Of a stretch of 64,000 nt of DNA, positions 7,500-15,784 are shown one piece after another (position 1 is the stretch's first letter; each line of letters opens with the position of its first letter). Source of the stretch: an uncultured Collinsella sp. (GTDB lineage: Bacteria; Actinomycetota; Coriobacteriia; Coriobacteriales; Coriobacteriaceae); contig CAUCQW010000012.1 in assembly GCA_958445065.1 (NCBI GenBank), positions 17,147 to 81,146 of the forward strand. Reading direction: 5' to 3'. The notes beneath the pieces were generated by a model, which saw nothing but the letters and a program-made list of their open reading frames with translations, was not told where the DNA came from and did no database searches. The position numbers and the translations under genes were made by a program.

Positions 7500-10316
7500 T
7501 TATGCCTCACCTCCTTTGGAGTGCTTGCCAAGCGCGGTGGTATCTCCATCATTTGTGGCTGTGCTGTCGCTGCCCTGAGATTTATGGTGCGAGCCGATAT
7601 GCGGCAAGCGGCCCGTGGACTGATCGCCGCCCTTGGCACCACGCTCGCTGGCGTTGAGGCCAAACATGTGGCGGGCGGCAGGAATGGCGGCCGTGTGTTC
7701 GCGCATCTCGCGACGCAGGTCCTCATCCGAAAGCGCCGAGATGCGCATCTGGGTATTGAGGCTCGCTCGGATATATTCGATATTGATAAGCCAGCCGCAG
7801 ATGGCAATAACCGAGATGATCCAAATGACAAGCAGGATGATCTTGCCGTTATTGTCGATATCGAGAACCGTCGACAGGACAAAGAGCAGGACCTGAACGC
7901 CCACCACGGCGGCAAAACCGCCCTTGATGTAGTACGGGTAGCGATGTTCAAAGGCGACCGCATGATCGAGCAGTTCGCGACGGTACGAATCGGAATCGAG
8001 CATGACGCGCATGGCCGTGCGCAGCGAGTAGCGCTGGCGCGGCAGGTCGTTGGACTCGCAAATCATCATACCGGTCGTGGAGAGCTGTTTATCAAAGAGC
8101 AGGTTAAGGTTGAGCAGCAGCGGACGCAGCTGCAGGCCGATAAAGAGCGCCACGATCAAGAACACGCCCAGAATGCACAGGTTAAACAGGTAGTTGAACG
8201 AATACATGCCGCCGACCGTCTCGCGCAGCAGATTGATGCCGTAGGTAAAGGGCAGCAGCGGGTGCAGCCACTGGAAGAAGCCGGGCATCATCTCGATGGG
8301 GTACATGCCCGACGAACCCGGGATCTGCACGATGACGAGAATGACGCCGATAGCCTTGCCGATATGCTTAAACGTGGTGGACAGCGCATAGATGATATTG
8401 ACGTAGGTGAACGAAATGGCGATGCCGCCCAGCACGAACAGCAGCGGGCTGACGCACTGCACGCCAATCACCAGATCGCCTACCGTAACGATGATGGCCT
8501 GCAACGCGCCCAGGATCACCATGAGCAACCAGCGGCCAAAGTAGCCTTGGCGCGCCGTAAAGCTGCCAACACCTTCACGGTCGACCTCGAGCTTGTAAAT
8601 GGCGATGAGCACATAGCCGCCCACCCAAAGCGCCAGATTGGTGTAGAAGGGAGCGATGCCCGAGCCAAAGCTCTTGACCGGATAGATTGGCTTGGACGTC
8701 AACTCAACCGGAGACGCCATGAAATCTGCCACGTCATTGACATCGACGCCCATCAGATCGGCCAGCTCGCCCATGGACTCGGAGGTCTGCAGCGCCGCGA
8801 TGTCATTGGCGGCGGTTGCAAGCTTGTCCTGGACCTTGGCAAGCGAGGAATCGGTCTGGGACAGCGTGGTCTTGGCCTGGCCGAGCGTAGCGCTAAGCTG
8901 CGCCAACGTGCCGCGCGCATTTGCAAGTGTAGGTGTCATACCCGAGACGATACCGGTCAGGTCGCCCGAAACGGCAGCAAAAGAGTCGAGCGCGCTCGAG
9001 GCCTTCGGCAGCGCGTTTTGGCCCAAGTCCGTCTGGGCTTGGCCAAGGTTGGTCGCACCGGTATGAATTGCGTTATTGATAGCGTCACTGGCACCCGAAA
9101 CAGCCGCTGCGTCATTCGCCATGGCGCTCGACTGCGCGGACAGACCGTCCTTGATGCTCTGAAGCTTTTCATTCTGCTCTCGAAGCAAATCGATGGTCGA
9201 TACAATGCGCGCGTCAATTTCCTCGGAACCTGTCGACGTGTCATTGGCGAGAATCTCCAAGTGCCCGATAACGGCCTTATTGTGTTCGATCGTCGCTTGA
9301 AGAGACTCGAGCGAGTTGTCGATACGGGTGGTCGTAGATGTGACCGCGCCCGTCAGCTTGCCGATGGCAGCGTTCGCAGAGGCCGACGTCTTGGTGAGCG
9401 CAAGGCTGCCTTCCGAGAGCGCCTTGGAGAGCGAGGTGATGGAGTTGCCCGCCGTGGTGCGAGCTTCGCTCAGCAGATCGTTGCCCTGGGAGATCGCCTG
9501 CGTCAGCGACGGTGCCTGGCCTTGCAAGCCGGCAAGTGCCGCATCAGCCGAGGCGATAGCGCCACTCGTCTTATCGATGGCGGCATTCATATCGCCAATC
9601 GAATCGCGCACCTCGCCCAAGGTGTCGGACGCCTCGGACACCGAACTTGCCAGCGAGTCCTGAGTCTGGGTTGCCTTGTCCTTTAAATCGACACCGGCAT
9701 CCTTGGCGATACCGGCAACAGTCTTGCCTACCGTAGAGACAAATTCCGAGTTGATCTGCTCCTCGATGGTGTTTGCACCGGTATCGGTAACCTTGGGCGC
9801 AATGGCGCTCTTCTTCTCATTGACGTAGTACGTGAGCTTGGGCTGATGGTAGTTGCCGTCGAGCATCGAAACCAGGTTATCCGAGAAGTTCTTGGGAATC
9901 ACGATAGCGGCATAGTACTCGCCGCTCTCGACGCCCTCCTTGGCATCGGCCGTCGAGTCGACGAACGTCCAGCCCAGCTGATCGTTCTCCTTGAGCTGAT
10001 CGACGACCTGATCGCCCGCGTTGAGCTCGCCCACCAGGTCGTTTTGGGTGCCCCGATCGTTGTTGGCGATGGCAATCTTGATGCCCTGGGTGTTTCCGTA
10101 CGGATCCCAGTTGGCCACGATGTTGTACCAGGCATACAGCGAGGGAATAACGCACACGCCAAGGGTAACCACCAAGGCGACGGGGTTCACAAGCAGTCGC
10201 TTAATGTCGCGCTTAAATATCGCAAAGGAGACCTTTGCATTGGATAGTTTGCTGCCGAGACTCACGCTTGGACCATCCATCCTGTCGTTGAATCGAATCG
10301 TACTATCGATAACCAT
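7500..10316 (-). CDS. YhgE/Pip family membrane protein with C-terminal extension (first of the pair)
   Basis: About 938 residues, paralogous to the next gene, with the same N-terminal helix motif (IPSLYAWYNIVANWDPYGNT), NNDRGTQND, AAIVIPKNFS, a long coiled-coil ectodomain and an ABC-2-like membrane block ending near LFIGLQLRPLLL. It differs in a further 200 residues or so: a cytoplasmic linker, two more helices (VVGVQVLLFVLS and IILLVIWIISVIAICGW) and a charged, low-complexity tail. The start is uncertain: ATG 10316, ATG 10280 and TTG 10349 are all in frame and none has a convincing ribosome site. A strong -10 box at 10373-10378 fits any of them. Confidence 0.85.
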   Translation of the reverse strand: MVIDSTIRFNDRMDGPSVSLGSKLSNAKVSFAIFKRDIKRLLVNPVALVVTLGVCVIPSLYAWYNIVANWDPYGNTQGIKIAIANNDRGTQNDLVGELNAGDQVVDQLKENDQLGWTFVDSTADAKEGVESGEYYAAIVIPKNFSDNLVSMLDGNYHQPKLTYYVNEKKSAIAPKVTDTGANTIEEQINSEFVSTVGKTVAGIAKDAGVDLKDKATQTQDSLASSVSEASDTLGEVRDSIGDMNAAIDKTSGAIASADAALAGLQGQAPSLTQAISQGNDLLSEARTTAGNSITSLSKALSEGSLALTKTSASANAAIGKLTGAVTSTTTRIDNSLESLQATIEHNKAVIGHLEILANDTSTGSEEIDARIVSTIDLLREQNEKLQSIKDGLSAQSSAMANDAAAVSGASDAINNAIHTGATNLGQAQTDLGQNALPKASSALDSFAAVSGDLTGIVSGMTPTLANARGTLAQLSATLGQAKTTLSQTDSSLAKVQDKLATAANDIAALQTSESMGELADLMGVDVNDVADFMASPVELTSKPIYPVKSFGSGIAPFYTNLALWVGGYVLIAIYKLEVDREGVGSFTARQGYFGRWLLMVILGALQAIIVTVGDLVIGVQCVSPLLFVLGGIAISFTYVNIIYALSTTFKHIGKAIGVILVIVQIPGSSGMYPIEMMPGFFQWLHPLLPFTYGINLLRETVGGMYSFNYLFNLCILGVFLIVALFIGLQLRPLLLNLNLLFDKQLSTTGMMICESNDLPRQRYSLRTAMRVMLDSDSYRRELLDHAVAFEHRYPYYIKGGFAAVVGVQVLLFVLSTVLDIDNNGKIILLVIWIISVIAICGWLINIEYIRASLNTQMRISALSDEDLRREMREHTAAIPAARHMFGLNASERGAKGGDQSTGRLPHIGSHHKSQGSDSTATNDGDTTALGKHSKGGEA

Positions 10317-10372
10317 TGTACGTAAGCGCTTTAGCGTCTCAGAGCACAATGGTATTGAGTTTTGCGGGTAGC

Positions 10373-10408
10373 AATATACTACGAAGACGAATTAACGTAC
10401 AGTTGTAC
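10373..10408 (-). promoter_or_regulatory. Promoter with palindromic operator upstream of the YhgE pair
   Basis: A minus-strand TATATT lies at 10373-10378. At the -35 position is the inverted repeat GTACAGTTGTAC (10397-10408) instead of a consensus hexamer. A short palindrome over the -35 is what a TetR-type or similar repressor site looks like. The regulator is not identified in the window. Confidence 0.4.
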
Positions 10409-10564
10409 AGTATCTTTAATTTCAGCAGGTCACAAAACCACAACCCGCACAAATTAGCAATTCAAATAGTCATCGGGGACGTTCTTAAACGACTGGTCAA
10501 ACAAGAACGCCCCCAACGACTAGTTTGGACCACGGTAACATCGATGTTTTAGCAATGCCAGCGA

Positions 10565-10664
10565 GCGGGCGCCAGAGCGAACAAATTGGCATGAAAAGAG
10601 GACGGCATAGACCTTCTGGTCATGCCGTCCTCTTTGAATGACAAGTTGTCGCTCTGGCGCCCGC
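10565..10664. repeat. Nested double hairpin between htpG and the YhgE pair
   Basis: Outer arms GCGGGCGCCAGAGCGAACAA (10565-10584) and its near-complement (10646-10664) enclose an inner hairpin, roughly 10594-10635, with AAAGAGGACGGCAT arms around AGACCTTCTGGT. It likely terminates htpG on the minus strand. The remaining bases of the 10350-10757 gap hold only the promoter described for the YhgE pair and AT-rich sequence. Confidence 0.65.
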
Positions 10665-10757
10665 GCAGCGTCGACTGGTCCGCCGTTCGTTAGAACGGCG
10701 GAACTGAGGGCAGCGTCGAGCCGTTACGCGGTTTGGTAAAACCGCGTAAATACCTAA

Positions 10758-12782
10758 CTACATCAAGTTGCAAACAGCTGCTGCGAAGGCAACGGGGTCC
10801 TCGGGCAGAATGCCCTCGACCAGCAGGGCCTGGTCATAGAGCAAACCGGAGTACTGCTTGATCTTGTCGGCGTCGCCCGCCTTCTGAGCGGCGACGAGCT
10901 TGGAAAAGACCGGGTGCTTGGCGTTGAGCTCGAGCACGCGCTGGCTCTTGGGCATACCGTCGGGCGCGCCCTCGGGACCCTTCTGGAGCACCTTCTCCAT
11001 CTCGAGCGAAAGCGGGCCCTCGGTGGTGATGCACGCGGGAGCATCGGTCAGGCGCGCAGAGACGGCAACCTTCTCGACCTTGTCGCCGAGTGCCTCCTTC
11101 ATGGCGTTAAAGAGGTCCTCGTTCTCCTTGGTGGCGTCCTCGGCCTCCTTTTTCTCGTCCTCGGTCGCCAGGTCAAGATCACCGGTTGCGACGTTCTTGA
11201 GCTCCAGGTGACGATCCTCAACCTCGGGCTCGGCACCATCGGCCACGGCCTTCTCGGCAGCCTCGCGGGCGGCATCGTCCTCGTAGATCTTGGGCATATC
11301 GGCGGCAACGTACTCACGCATAGCCTGGAACGTGAACTCATCCACATCCTGCGTCAGCAGCAGCACGTCATAGCCGCGGTCGAGCACGCCCTTTACCACG
11401 GGCATCTTGGCCAAGCGCTCACGCGAGTCGCCGGCGGCGTAGTAGATGGCCTTCTGATCCTCGGGCATGCCCTTGGCATACTCGGCCAGGGTAATCATCT
11501 TCTGTTCCTTGGCAGACCAGAACAGCAACAGGTCGGCGAGCTCATCGGCCTTCATGCCATAGCTCGAGTAGATGCCGTACTTAAGACCGCGGCCAAAGTT
11601 CTCAAAGAACTTCTCGTAGGCCTCGCGGTCGTTGTCACGCATATCCTCAAGGTCGGCGGTAATCTTCTTTTCCACACGCTTGGCGATGGCCTTGAGCTGA
11701 CGGTTCTGCTGCAGCGTCTCGCGCGAGATGTTGAGCGACACGTCGGCGGAATCCACGACGCCGCGGACAAAGTTGTAGTAGTCGGGCAGCAGGTCGTCGC
11801 ACTTCTCCATGATCAGGACGTTGGAGCTGTAGAGCGCCAGACCCTTCTCGTAGTCCTTGCTGTACAGATCGAACGGCGCGCGTCCCGGCACAAACAGCAG
11901 GGCGTCATACTCGAGCGTGCCCTCGGCGTGGAAGCTGATGGTGCGCGCAGGATCGTCAAAGTCGTGGAACGTGGACTTGTAGAACTCGTCGTAGTCCTTC
12001 TGCTCGACATCGGAGCTGCGCTTCTTCCAGATCGGTGTCATGGAATTGACGGTCTCGAGCTCCTGATAGTCCTCGTACTCGGGCTTGTAATCGTCGCCGG
12101 CGTCCTCGGGCTTGGGTTTCTGGCGGCTCTTGGACACCATCATCTGAATCGGGTAGCGCACATAGTTGCTGTACTGCTGAATCAGGCTCTTGAGACCCCA
12201 CTCGGTCAGGAAGCGATCGTAGGTCTCGGCCTCGCCGTCGGCATCGAGCTTCTCGTTCTCGCGCAGCGTCAGGATGACATCGGTACCGTGCTCGGCGCGC
12301 TCACCGTCCTCGATGGTGTAGCCCTCAAGACCGTCGGATTCCCACACATGGGCGACATCCTCGCCATAGGCGCGGCTGACGACCTTCACATGGCTGGCAA
12401 CCATAAAGGCAGAGTAGAAGCCCACGCCAAACTGGCCGATGATGTCGACATCGGAGCCCTGCTGCTCGGCGTTCTCGGTCTTAAACTCCTCGGAGCCGGA
12501 ATGGGCGATGGTGCCCAGATTGCGCTCGAGCTCCTCGGCGGTCATGCCAATGCCGTTATCCGAGATGGTAATGGTGCGGGCGTCTTTATCAAAGGAGACG
12601 CGAATGGCCAGGTCGCCCTGGTTGATCTTGACGCTCGGATCCTGCAGGCTCTTAAAGTTGAGCTTGTCGACGGCGTCGCTCGCGTTAGAGATAAGCTCGC
12701 GCAGGAAGATTTCCTTATTGGTGTAGATGGAGTTGATCATGAGGTCGAGCAGTTTTTTGCTCTCGGTCTTAAATTGACGCAT
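10758..12782 (-). CDS. htpG: Chaperone protein HtpG (Hsp90)
   Basis: Bacterial Hsp90, an ATP-driven chaperone in the cytoplasm. It has 674 residues with the GHKL ATPase motifs in place: ELISNASDAVDKL, DNGIGMT and GQFGVGFYSAFMVA. The middle-domain Arg finger region (SLNISRETLQQNRQLKAI) and a complete C-terminal dimerisation domain follow. It is slightly longer than E. coli HtpG because of acidic Lys/Glu-rich insertions (TEDEKKEAEDATKENED). ATG 12782 has AAAGGA six bases upstream. No CIRCE element was seen in front of it. Confidence 0.97.
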   Translation of the reverse strand: MRQFKTESKKLLDLMINSIYTNKEIFLRELISNASDAVDKLNFKSLQDPSVKINQGDLAIRVSFDKDARTITISDNGIGMTAEELERNLGTIAHSGSEEFKTENAEQQGSDVDIIGQFGVGFYSAFMVASHVKVVSRAYGEDVAHVWESDGLEGYTIEDGERAEHGTDVILTLRENEKLDADGEAETYDRFLTEWGLKSLIQQYSNYVRYPIQMMVSKSRQKPKPEDAGDDYKPEYEDYQELETVNSMTPIWKKRSSDVEQKDYDEFYKSTFHDFDDPARTISFHAEGTLEYDALLFVPGRAPFDLYSKDYEKGLALYSSNVLIMEKCDDLLPDYYNFVRGVVDSADVSLNISRETLQQNRQLKAIAKRVEKKITADLEDMRDNDREAYEKFFENFGRGLKYGIYSSYGMKADELADLLLFWSAKEQKMITLAEYAKGMPEDQKAIYYAAGDSRERLAKMPVVKGVLDRGYDVLLLTQDVDEFTFQAMREYVAADMPKIYEDDAAREAAEKAVADGAEPEVEDRHLELKNVATGDLDLATEDEKKEAEDATKENEDLFNAMKEALGDKVEKVAVSARLTDAPACITTEGPLSLEMEKVLQKGPEGAPDGMPKSQRVLELNAKHPVFSKLVAAQKAGDADKIKQYSGLLYDQALLVEGILPEDPVAFAAAVCNLM

Positions 12783-12868
12783 GTGCAGTCCTTTCGCGCT
12801 ACCCCCGTCCGCAAAAACGGCCCGGTTGCCCGAGCCGCATCGCAGACCTGCTATGTTCAGACTTAGAT

Positions 12869-12897
12869 TTTATAACCCAATAGCGCGCATATATACA
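12869..12897 (-). promoter_or_regulatory. Possible htpG promoter
   Basis: Minus-strand TATAAA (12869-12874) lies 17 bases from TGTATA (12892-12897), about 90 bases before the htpG start, in the only AT-rich stretch of the gap. It is a fair vegetative promoter match; no heat-shock operator is visible. Confidence 0.35.
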
Positions 12898-12984
12898 TAC
12901 GGAATCGAAAAACTGTATGTCCGAGCGCTCCAATGCGTCAATTGCCAAGGAGTGTCCCCAGCTGCCGGCAGAAAAGGAACGTCC

Positions 12985-13485
12985 CTATCTGCCATCTACG
13001 CGCTTGGCCATCCAGACATGGGGCTGGCCCTCGTCTTCGTAATCTACCGGGGCAATTTGCGTGTAGCCCGCCTTTGCATAGAGCGGCAACACGTATTCCT
13101 GCGCATGCAGCTTAATAAGCTTAGCGCCGGCATCGCGTGCACACGAAGCACTGGCCTCGACGATCGCACTCGCCAGTCCGCGACGACGCATAGCCGGCAG
13201 CACGGCGACGCGCCCCATAATGTAGGCCTCCCCCGCCGCAACGCCTTCGTCCATGTCGCATGCCGGCAACACCGGGGCCTCTGCGTCAGCCACGCGCTCA
13301 AGCTCCTCGGGAAACACGCGCGAGCAACCGGCAAGCTCGCCGTCTACATAGAGCGTCACATGAATGCAGTTCTGATCCTCGTCGATAGCGTCGAACTCAT
13401 TCTCGTAGCCCTGCTCGTCCATAAAAACGACGCGGCGCACCAACGCCGCGTCATCAAAGCATCCCGTCTTAAGTTGGATATCCAT
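12985..13485 (-). CDS. GNAT-family N-acetyltransferase (ElaA-like)
   Basis: About 166 residues with a GNAT fold. The acetyl-CoA-binding stretch is AYIMGRVAVLPAMRRRGLASAIVEAS, with the V-(x)-RRRGLA loop, followed by ASCARDAGAKLIKLHAQEYVLPLYAKAGY, the usual last helix and strand. The substrate is unknown; the layout resembles ElaA/YjcF-type enzymes. The start is ATG 13485 with AAGG six bases upstream; an in-frame ATG six codons earlier lacks a ribosome site. It sits between the polysaccharide-regulation genes and htpG, with no clear functional link. Confidence 0.85.
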   Translation of the reverse strand: MDIQLKTGCFDDAALVRRVVFMDEQGYENEFDAIDEDQNCIHVTLYVDGELAGCSRVFPEELERVADAEAPVLPACDMDEGVAAGEAYIMGRVAVLPAMRRRGLASAIVEASASCARDAGAKLIKLHAQEYVLPLYAKAGYTQIAPVDYEDEGQPHVWMAKRVDGR

Positions 13486-13524
13486 GGCTGCCCTTTCATT
13501 CAATGCGAACGTTAGGGACAGATA

Positions 13525-14175
13525 TTAGCGAAAATGAGCTCCGCGCACGCTAAACTTCGCGCGAGCCTTCGCCAGGCAGTCGTAATGACCCACGTTATGG
13601 GCATCGCTCGCGATGAAGCTGTACAGGTTCTGATCGAACAGGCGCTGTGCCGGCTTTTTCTCGCGACCAAAGCGACCGCCGGCAATAAAGTCCGCCGAAG
13701 CCTGCAGCTTGCAGCCCATATCGACCAGACGCTCCGCCACGCTTACATCCTTTTGAACCGCACGATAGCGCTCAGGATGAGCGATGATCACCTGGTAGCC
13801 ACGGCACTGCAAATCGTAAATCGTGTTCTCGTACTCTCTAAACGCATACGCATCGGCATGCGTCGAAAGCTCGAGCAGAAACTCGTTGGTCCCATCGAAA
13901 TGCAAGTGCTCCGCGGCATCGATACCAAGCTCAACGAGCTTTCGATGGTTGACCTCGAAGCCCATCTGGAGCGGAAAACCGTCAGCGTTATCACGCAGCA
14001 GCTCAAAGGCATCCCACATCTTGTCGTAATCAAAATAGGGATCACGGCAGTGAGGAGTGCAAACGATTCTGGTTACACCGGCCCGCTTGGCAGCCTCGAG
14101 CATCGCCAAGCTCTCATCGAGATCGGCGGCGCCGTCGTCTACACCCGGCAAGATATGGCAATGAATGTCACGCAT
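13525..14175 (-). CDS. Tyrosine-protein phosphatase of the CpsB/CapC (PHP) family
   Basis: 216-residue PHP-fold metal-dependent phosphatase that removes phosphate from the tyrosine tail of the BY-kinase encoded just upstream. Metal-ligand motifs are visible: DIHCHILPGVDDG at the N-terminus, CTPH near residue 40, the GFEVN strand, IAHPER in the middle, and ASDAHN near the end. It is the last gene of the wzz-cpsD-cpsB set; its ATG lies 17 bases after the kinase stop. Together these proteins regulate the chain length or export of surface polysaccharide in Gram-positive bacteria. Confidence 0.9.
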   Translation of the reverse strand: MRDIHCHILPGVDDGAADLDESLAMLEAAKRAGVTRIVCTPHCRDPYFDYDKMWDAFELLRDNADGFPLQMGFEVNHRKLVELGIDAAEHLHFDGTNEFLLELSTHADAYAFREYENTIYDLQCRGYQVIIAHPERYRAVQKDVSVAERLVDMGCKLQASADFIAGGRFGREKKPAQRLFDQNLYSFIASDAHNVGHYDCLAKARAKFSVRGAHFR

Positions 14176-14192
14176 AGGTCAGCCTTAATCAA

Positions 14193-14930
14193 CTAAACGT
14201 TTGCTCGGTTGGTGAAGATGCCCTTTTTGGAAGTCCCCTGATCGTCGGAGCCCTTCTTCACCTTCTTACCGTCCTTGGTGTAGTAGGAGTAGTAGTACTC
14301 GCTGGTCTCGGTCTCGCAGTAGTTCATAACGGTACCGATGAGCTTGACCTTTTCGGACTTCTTAAGCTGGCCGATAGCGTTGAGTGCCTCCTCGCGCTTG
14401 GTGAAGTCCTCGCGCACCACGAACAGCGTGCCGTCGGTCAGACTTGCGATCTCGGCAGCATCGATGAAGGTGCCGACCGGGGGAGCATCAAAGATGACGT
14501 ACTGAAACTTGGCGGACAGTGCCTTTACCAGCTTGGCAAAGCGGTGAGAGACGATGATGTCAGCAGGATTGGGAATGTGCGGCTCGGCATCGAGGAAGTA
14601 GAAGTTCTTCTGACCCGTCTCGACAATTGCCTGGTCAATGGAGATCTGCTCGGAAAGGACCGCATAGAGTCCGCCGCGCGAACGAACGCCGAGCATATCG
14701 GAAAGGGACCTGCGGCGCATATCGGCCTCGACCAGGAGCACGGACTTGCCGCTCGTGGCGATAGCCTGGGCAAGGTTGATGGAAACCGTAGACTTGCCCT
14801 CGTTGGGAATCGAGGACGTGACAGTAATGGAGCGAATGGGGTCGTCCACGCTCGCAAAGCGGATGTTGGCCAGAAGGGTCTTGGCGGCATTCTGTACAAC
14901 GAGCTTATCGGTGTTCTTTGCCTTAGCCAT
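14193..14930 (-). CDS. Tyrosine-protein kinase CpsD/CapB (BY-kinase)
   Basis: Cytoplasmic bacterial tyrosine kinase, 245 residues. The Walker A is SSIPNEGKSTVSINLA, Walker A' is VLLVEADMRRRSL, and Walker B is YVIFDAPPVGTFIDA. The tail carries the autophosphorylation cluster SEYYYSYYTKDGKK. The kinase needs the cytoplasmic end of the Wzz-like protein encoded immediately upstream (2-base gap) for activity, as in Firmicutes where adaptor and kinase are separate chains. The neighbouring PHP phosphatase reverses its phosphorylation. Confidence 0.93.
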   Translation of the reverse strand: MAKAKNTDKLVVQNAAKTLLANIRFASVDDPIRSITVTSSIPNEGKSTVSINLAQAIATSGKSVLLVEADMRRRSLSDMLGVRSRGGLYAVLSEQISIDQAIVETGQKNFYFLDAEPHIPNPADIIVSHRFAKLVKALSAKFQYVIFDAPPVGTFIDAAEIASLTDGTLFVVREDFTKREEALNAIGQLKKSEKVKLIGTVMNYCETETSEYYYSYYTKDGKKVKKGSDDQGTSKKGIFTNRANV

Positions 14931-14932
14931 GC

Positions 14933-15589
14933 CTATTTACCACCTTTCATAGCCGGAATTCGGCCAACAACGGGAATGCCCAGGAGCTCTTCTGCCTCTT
15001 CGGCACCGCGGATGCGGGTATTGAGCATGTCTGCCAAAACGACATAGGCGACTGCGATAAAGATACCGGCGAGGAACGCGACAGCAACGTACAGCATACG
15101 CTTGGGACCGCTGGGGGCTTCGGGGGTCTTAGCCTCGTCGATAACGTTGATGCTCTGGGCAGCGCCGACGTTCTGAGCGACCGTACTCACCGAGCTGGCC
15201 ATGGCCTTTGCGACCTTAGCCGTCTCCTTGGCATCGGTGCCGGTAACCGAAAGCGTAATGACACGCGTGGTGGTCTCGGAGGAAACAGACACCTTGTAGT
15301 CATCCAGATCGGTGAGGCCCAGTTCATTGGCTGCGCCGCTCTTAACGCTATCGCTATCCAGCAGCGTGGCGATATCGTTGGAAAGCATCTGACTCGCCGA
15401 GAGATCGTTGTAGCTCATCTGACCGCTATCGTCGGTCTTGGCGAGAATGTACATGCTCGTCGTCGCGGTATAGGTGTTGTCCATCGCAACGAAGGACACG
15501 ATGCCCATGGCGATCGCGCAGACCACCGGAAGGGTGATGACCAGCTGAAGGTGCTTCTTCAGCAGCTGGAACAGTTCGAGAAGGGTCAT
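14933..15589 (-). CDS. Wzz/CpsC-type chain-length regulator and kinase adaptor
   Basis: 218 residues with the polysaccharide co-polymerase layout. There is an N-terminal helix (LQLVITLPVVCAIAMGIVSFV), an extracytoplasmic alpha/beta domain (YTATTSMYILAK onward), and a second helix (LYVAVAFLAGIFIAVAYVVLADML). The cytoplasmic end, TRIRGAEEAEELLGIPVVGRIP, is the segment that contacts the BY-kinase. ATG 15589 lies eight bases after AAAGG. No glycosyltransferase or polymerase genes lie nearby, so its target polysaccharide locus is elsewhere. Confidence 0.88.
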   Translation of the reverse strand: MTLLELFQLLKKHLQLVITLPVVCAIAMGIVSFVAMDNTYTATTSMYILAKTDDSGQMSYNDLSASQMLSNDIATLLDSDSVKSGAANELGLTDLDDYKVSVSSETTTRVITLSVTGTDAKETAKVAKAMASSVSTVAQNVGAAQSINVIDEAKTPEAPSGPKRMLYVAVAFLAGIFIAVAYVVLADMLNTRIRGAEEAEELLGIPVVGRIPAMKGGK

Positions 15590-15669
15590 GCAGCTTGCCT
15601 TTCATTTCCCCAGTTCGGATTGACAAAACTGTCCGTATGTTATCGCATCTTTTTACCGAGACCAAACTC

Positions 15670-15698
15670 TATACATAAGAAACAGGCTCTCCTGTAAA
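15670..15698 (-). promoter_or_regulatory. Possible promoter of the wzz-cpsD-cpsB operon
   Basis: Minus-strand TTTACA (15693-15698) and TGTATA (15670-15675) are separated by 17 bases. The short palindrome CAGGAGAGCCTG lies in the spacer region. The distance to the start codon is about 80 bases. Confidence 0.35.
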
Positions 15699-15730
15699 AA
15701 TGTCGGAAGCAATCGTAAAATTGCACAACA

Positions 15731-15759
15731 ACGCCGCACCCGAAAGTCAAATGCGGCGT
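15731..15759 (-). terminator. Terminator-like hairpin after the PhoR-type kinase
   Basis: Perfect 8-base arms ACGCCGCA and TGCGGCGT with a 13-base loop, followed on the minus strand by TGTTGTG. The U-tract is poor, so termination may be incomplete. Confidence 0.45.
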
Positions 15760-15784
15760 CTGCATCAATATCTATGTTATATCG

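Noticed and set aside
7461..9686. 741-codon open frame antisense to the YhgE pair
   Set aside because: Composition is typical of a reverse-strand shadow (Arg, Gln and Asp rich, no conserved motif), and the minus-strand gene is clearly real.
13525..15589. Complete capsule synthesis locus
   Set aside because: Only the regulatory trio is present; no glycosyltransferases, flippase or polymerase lie nearby.
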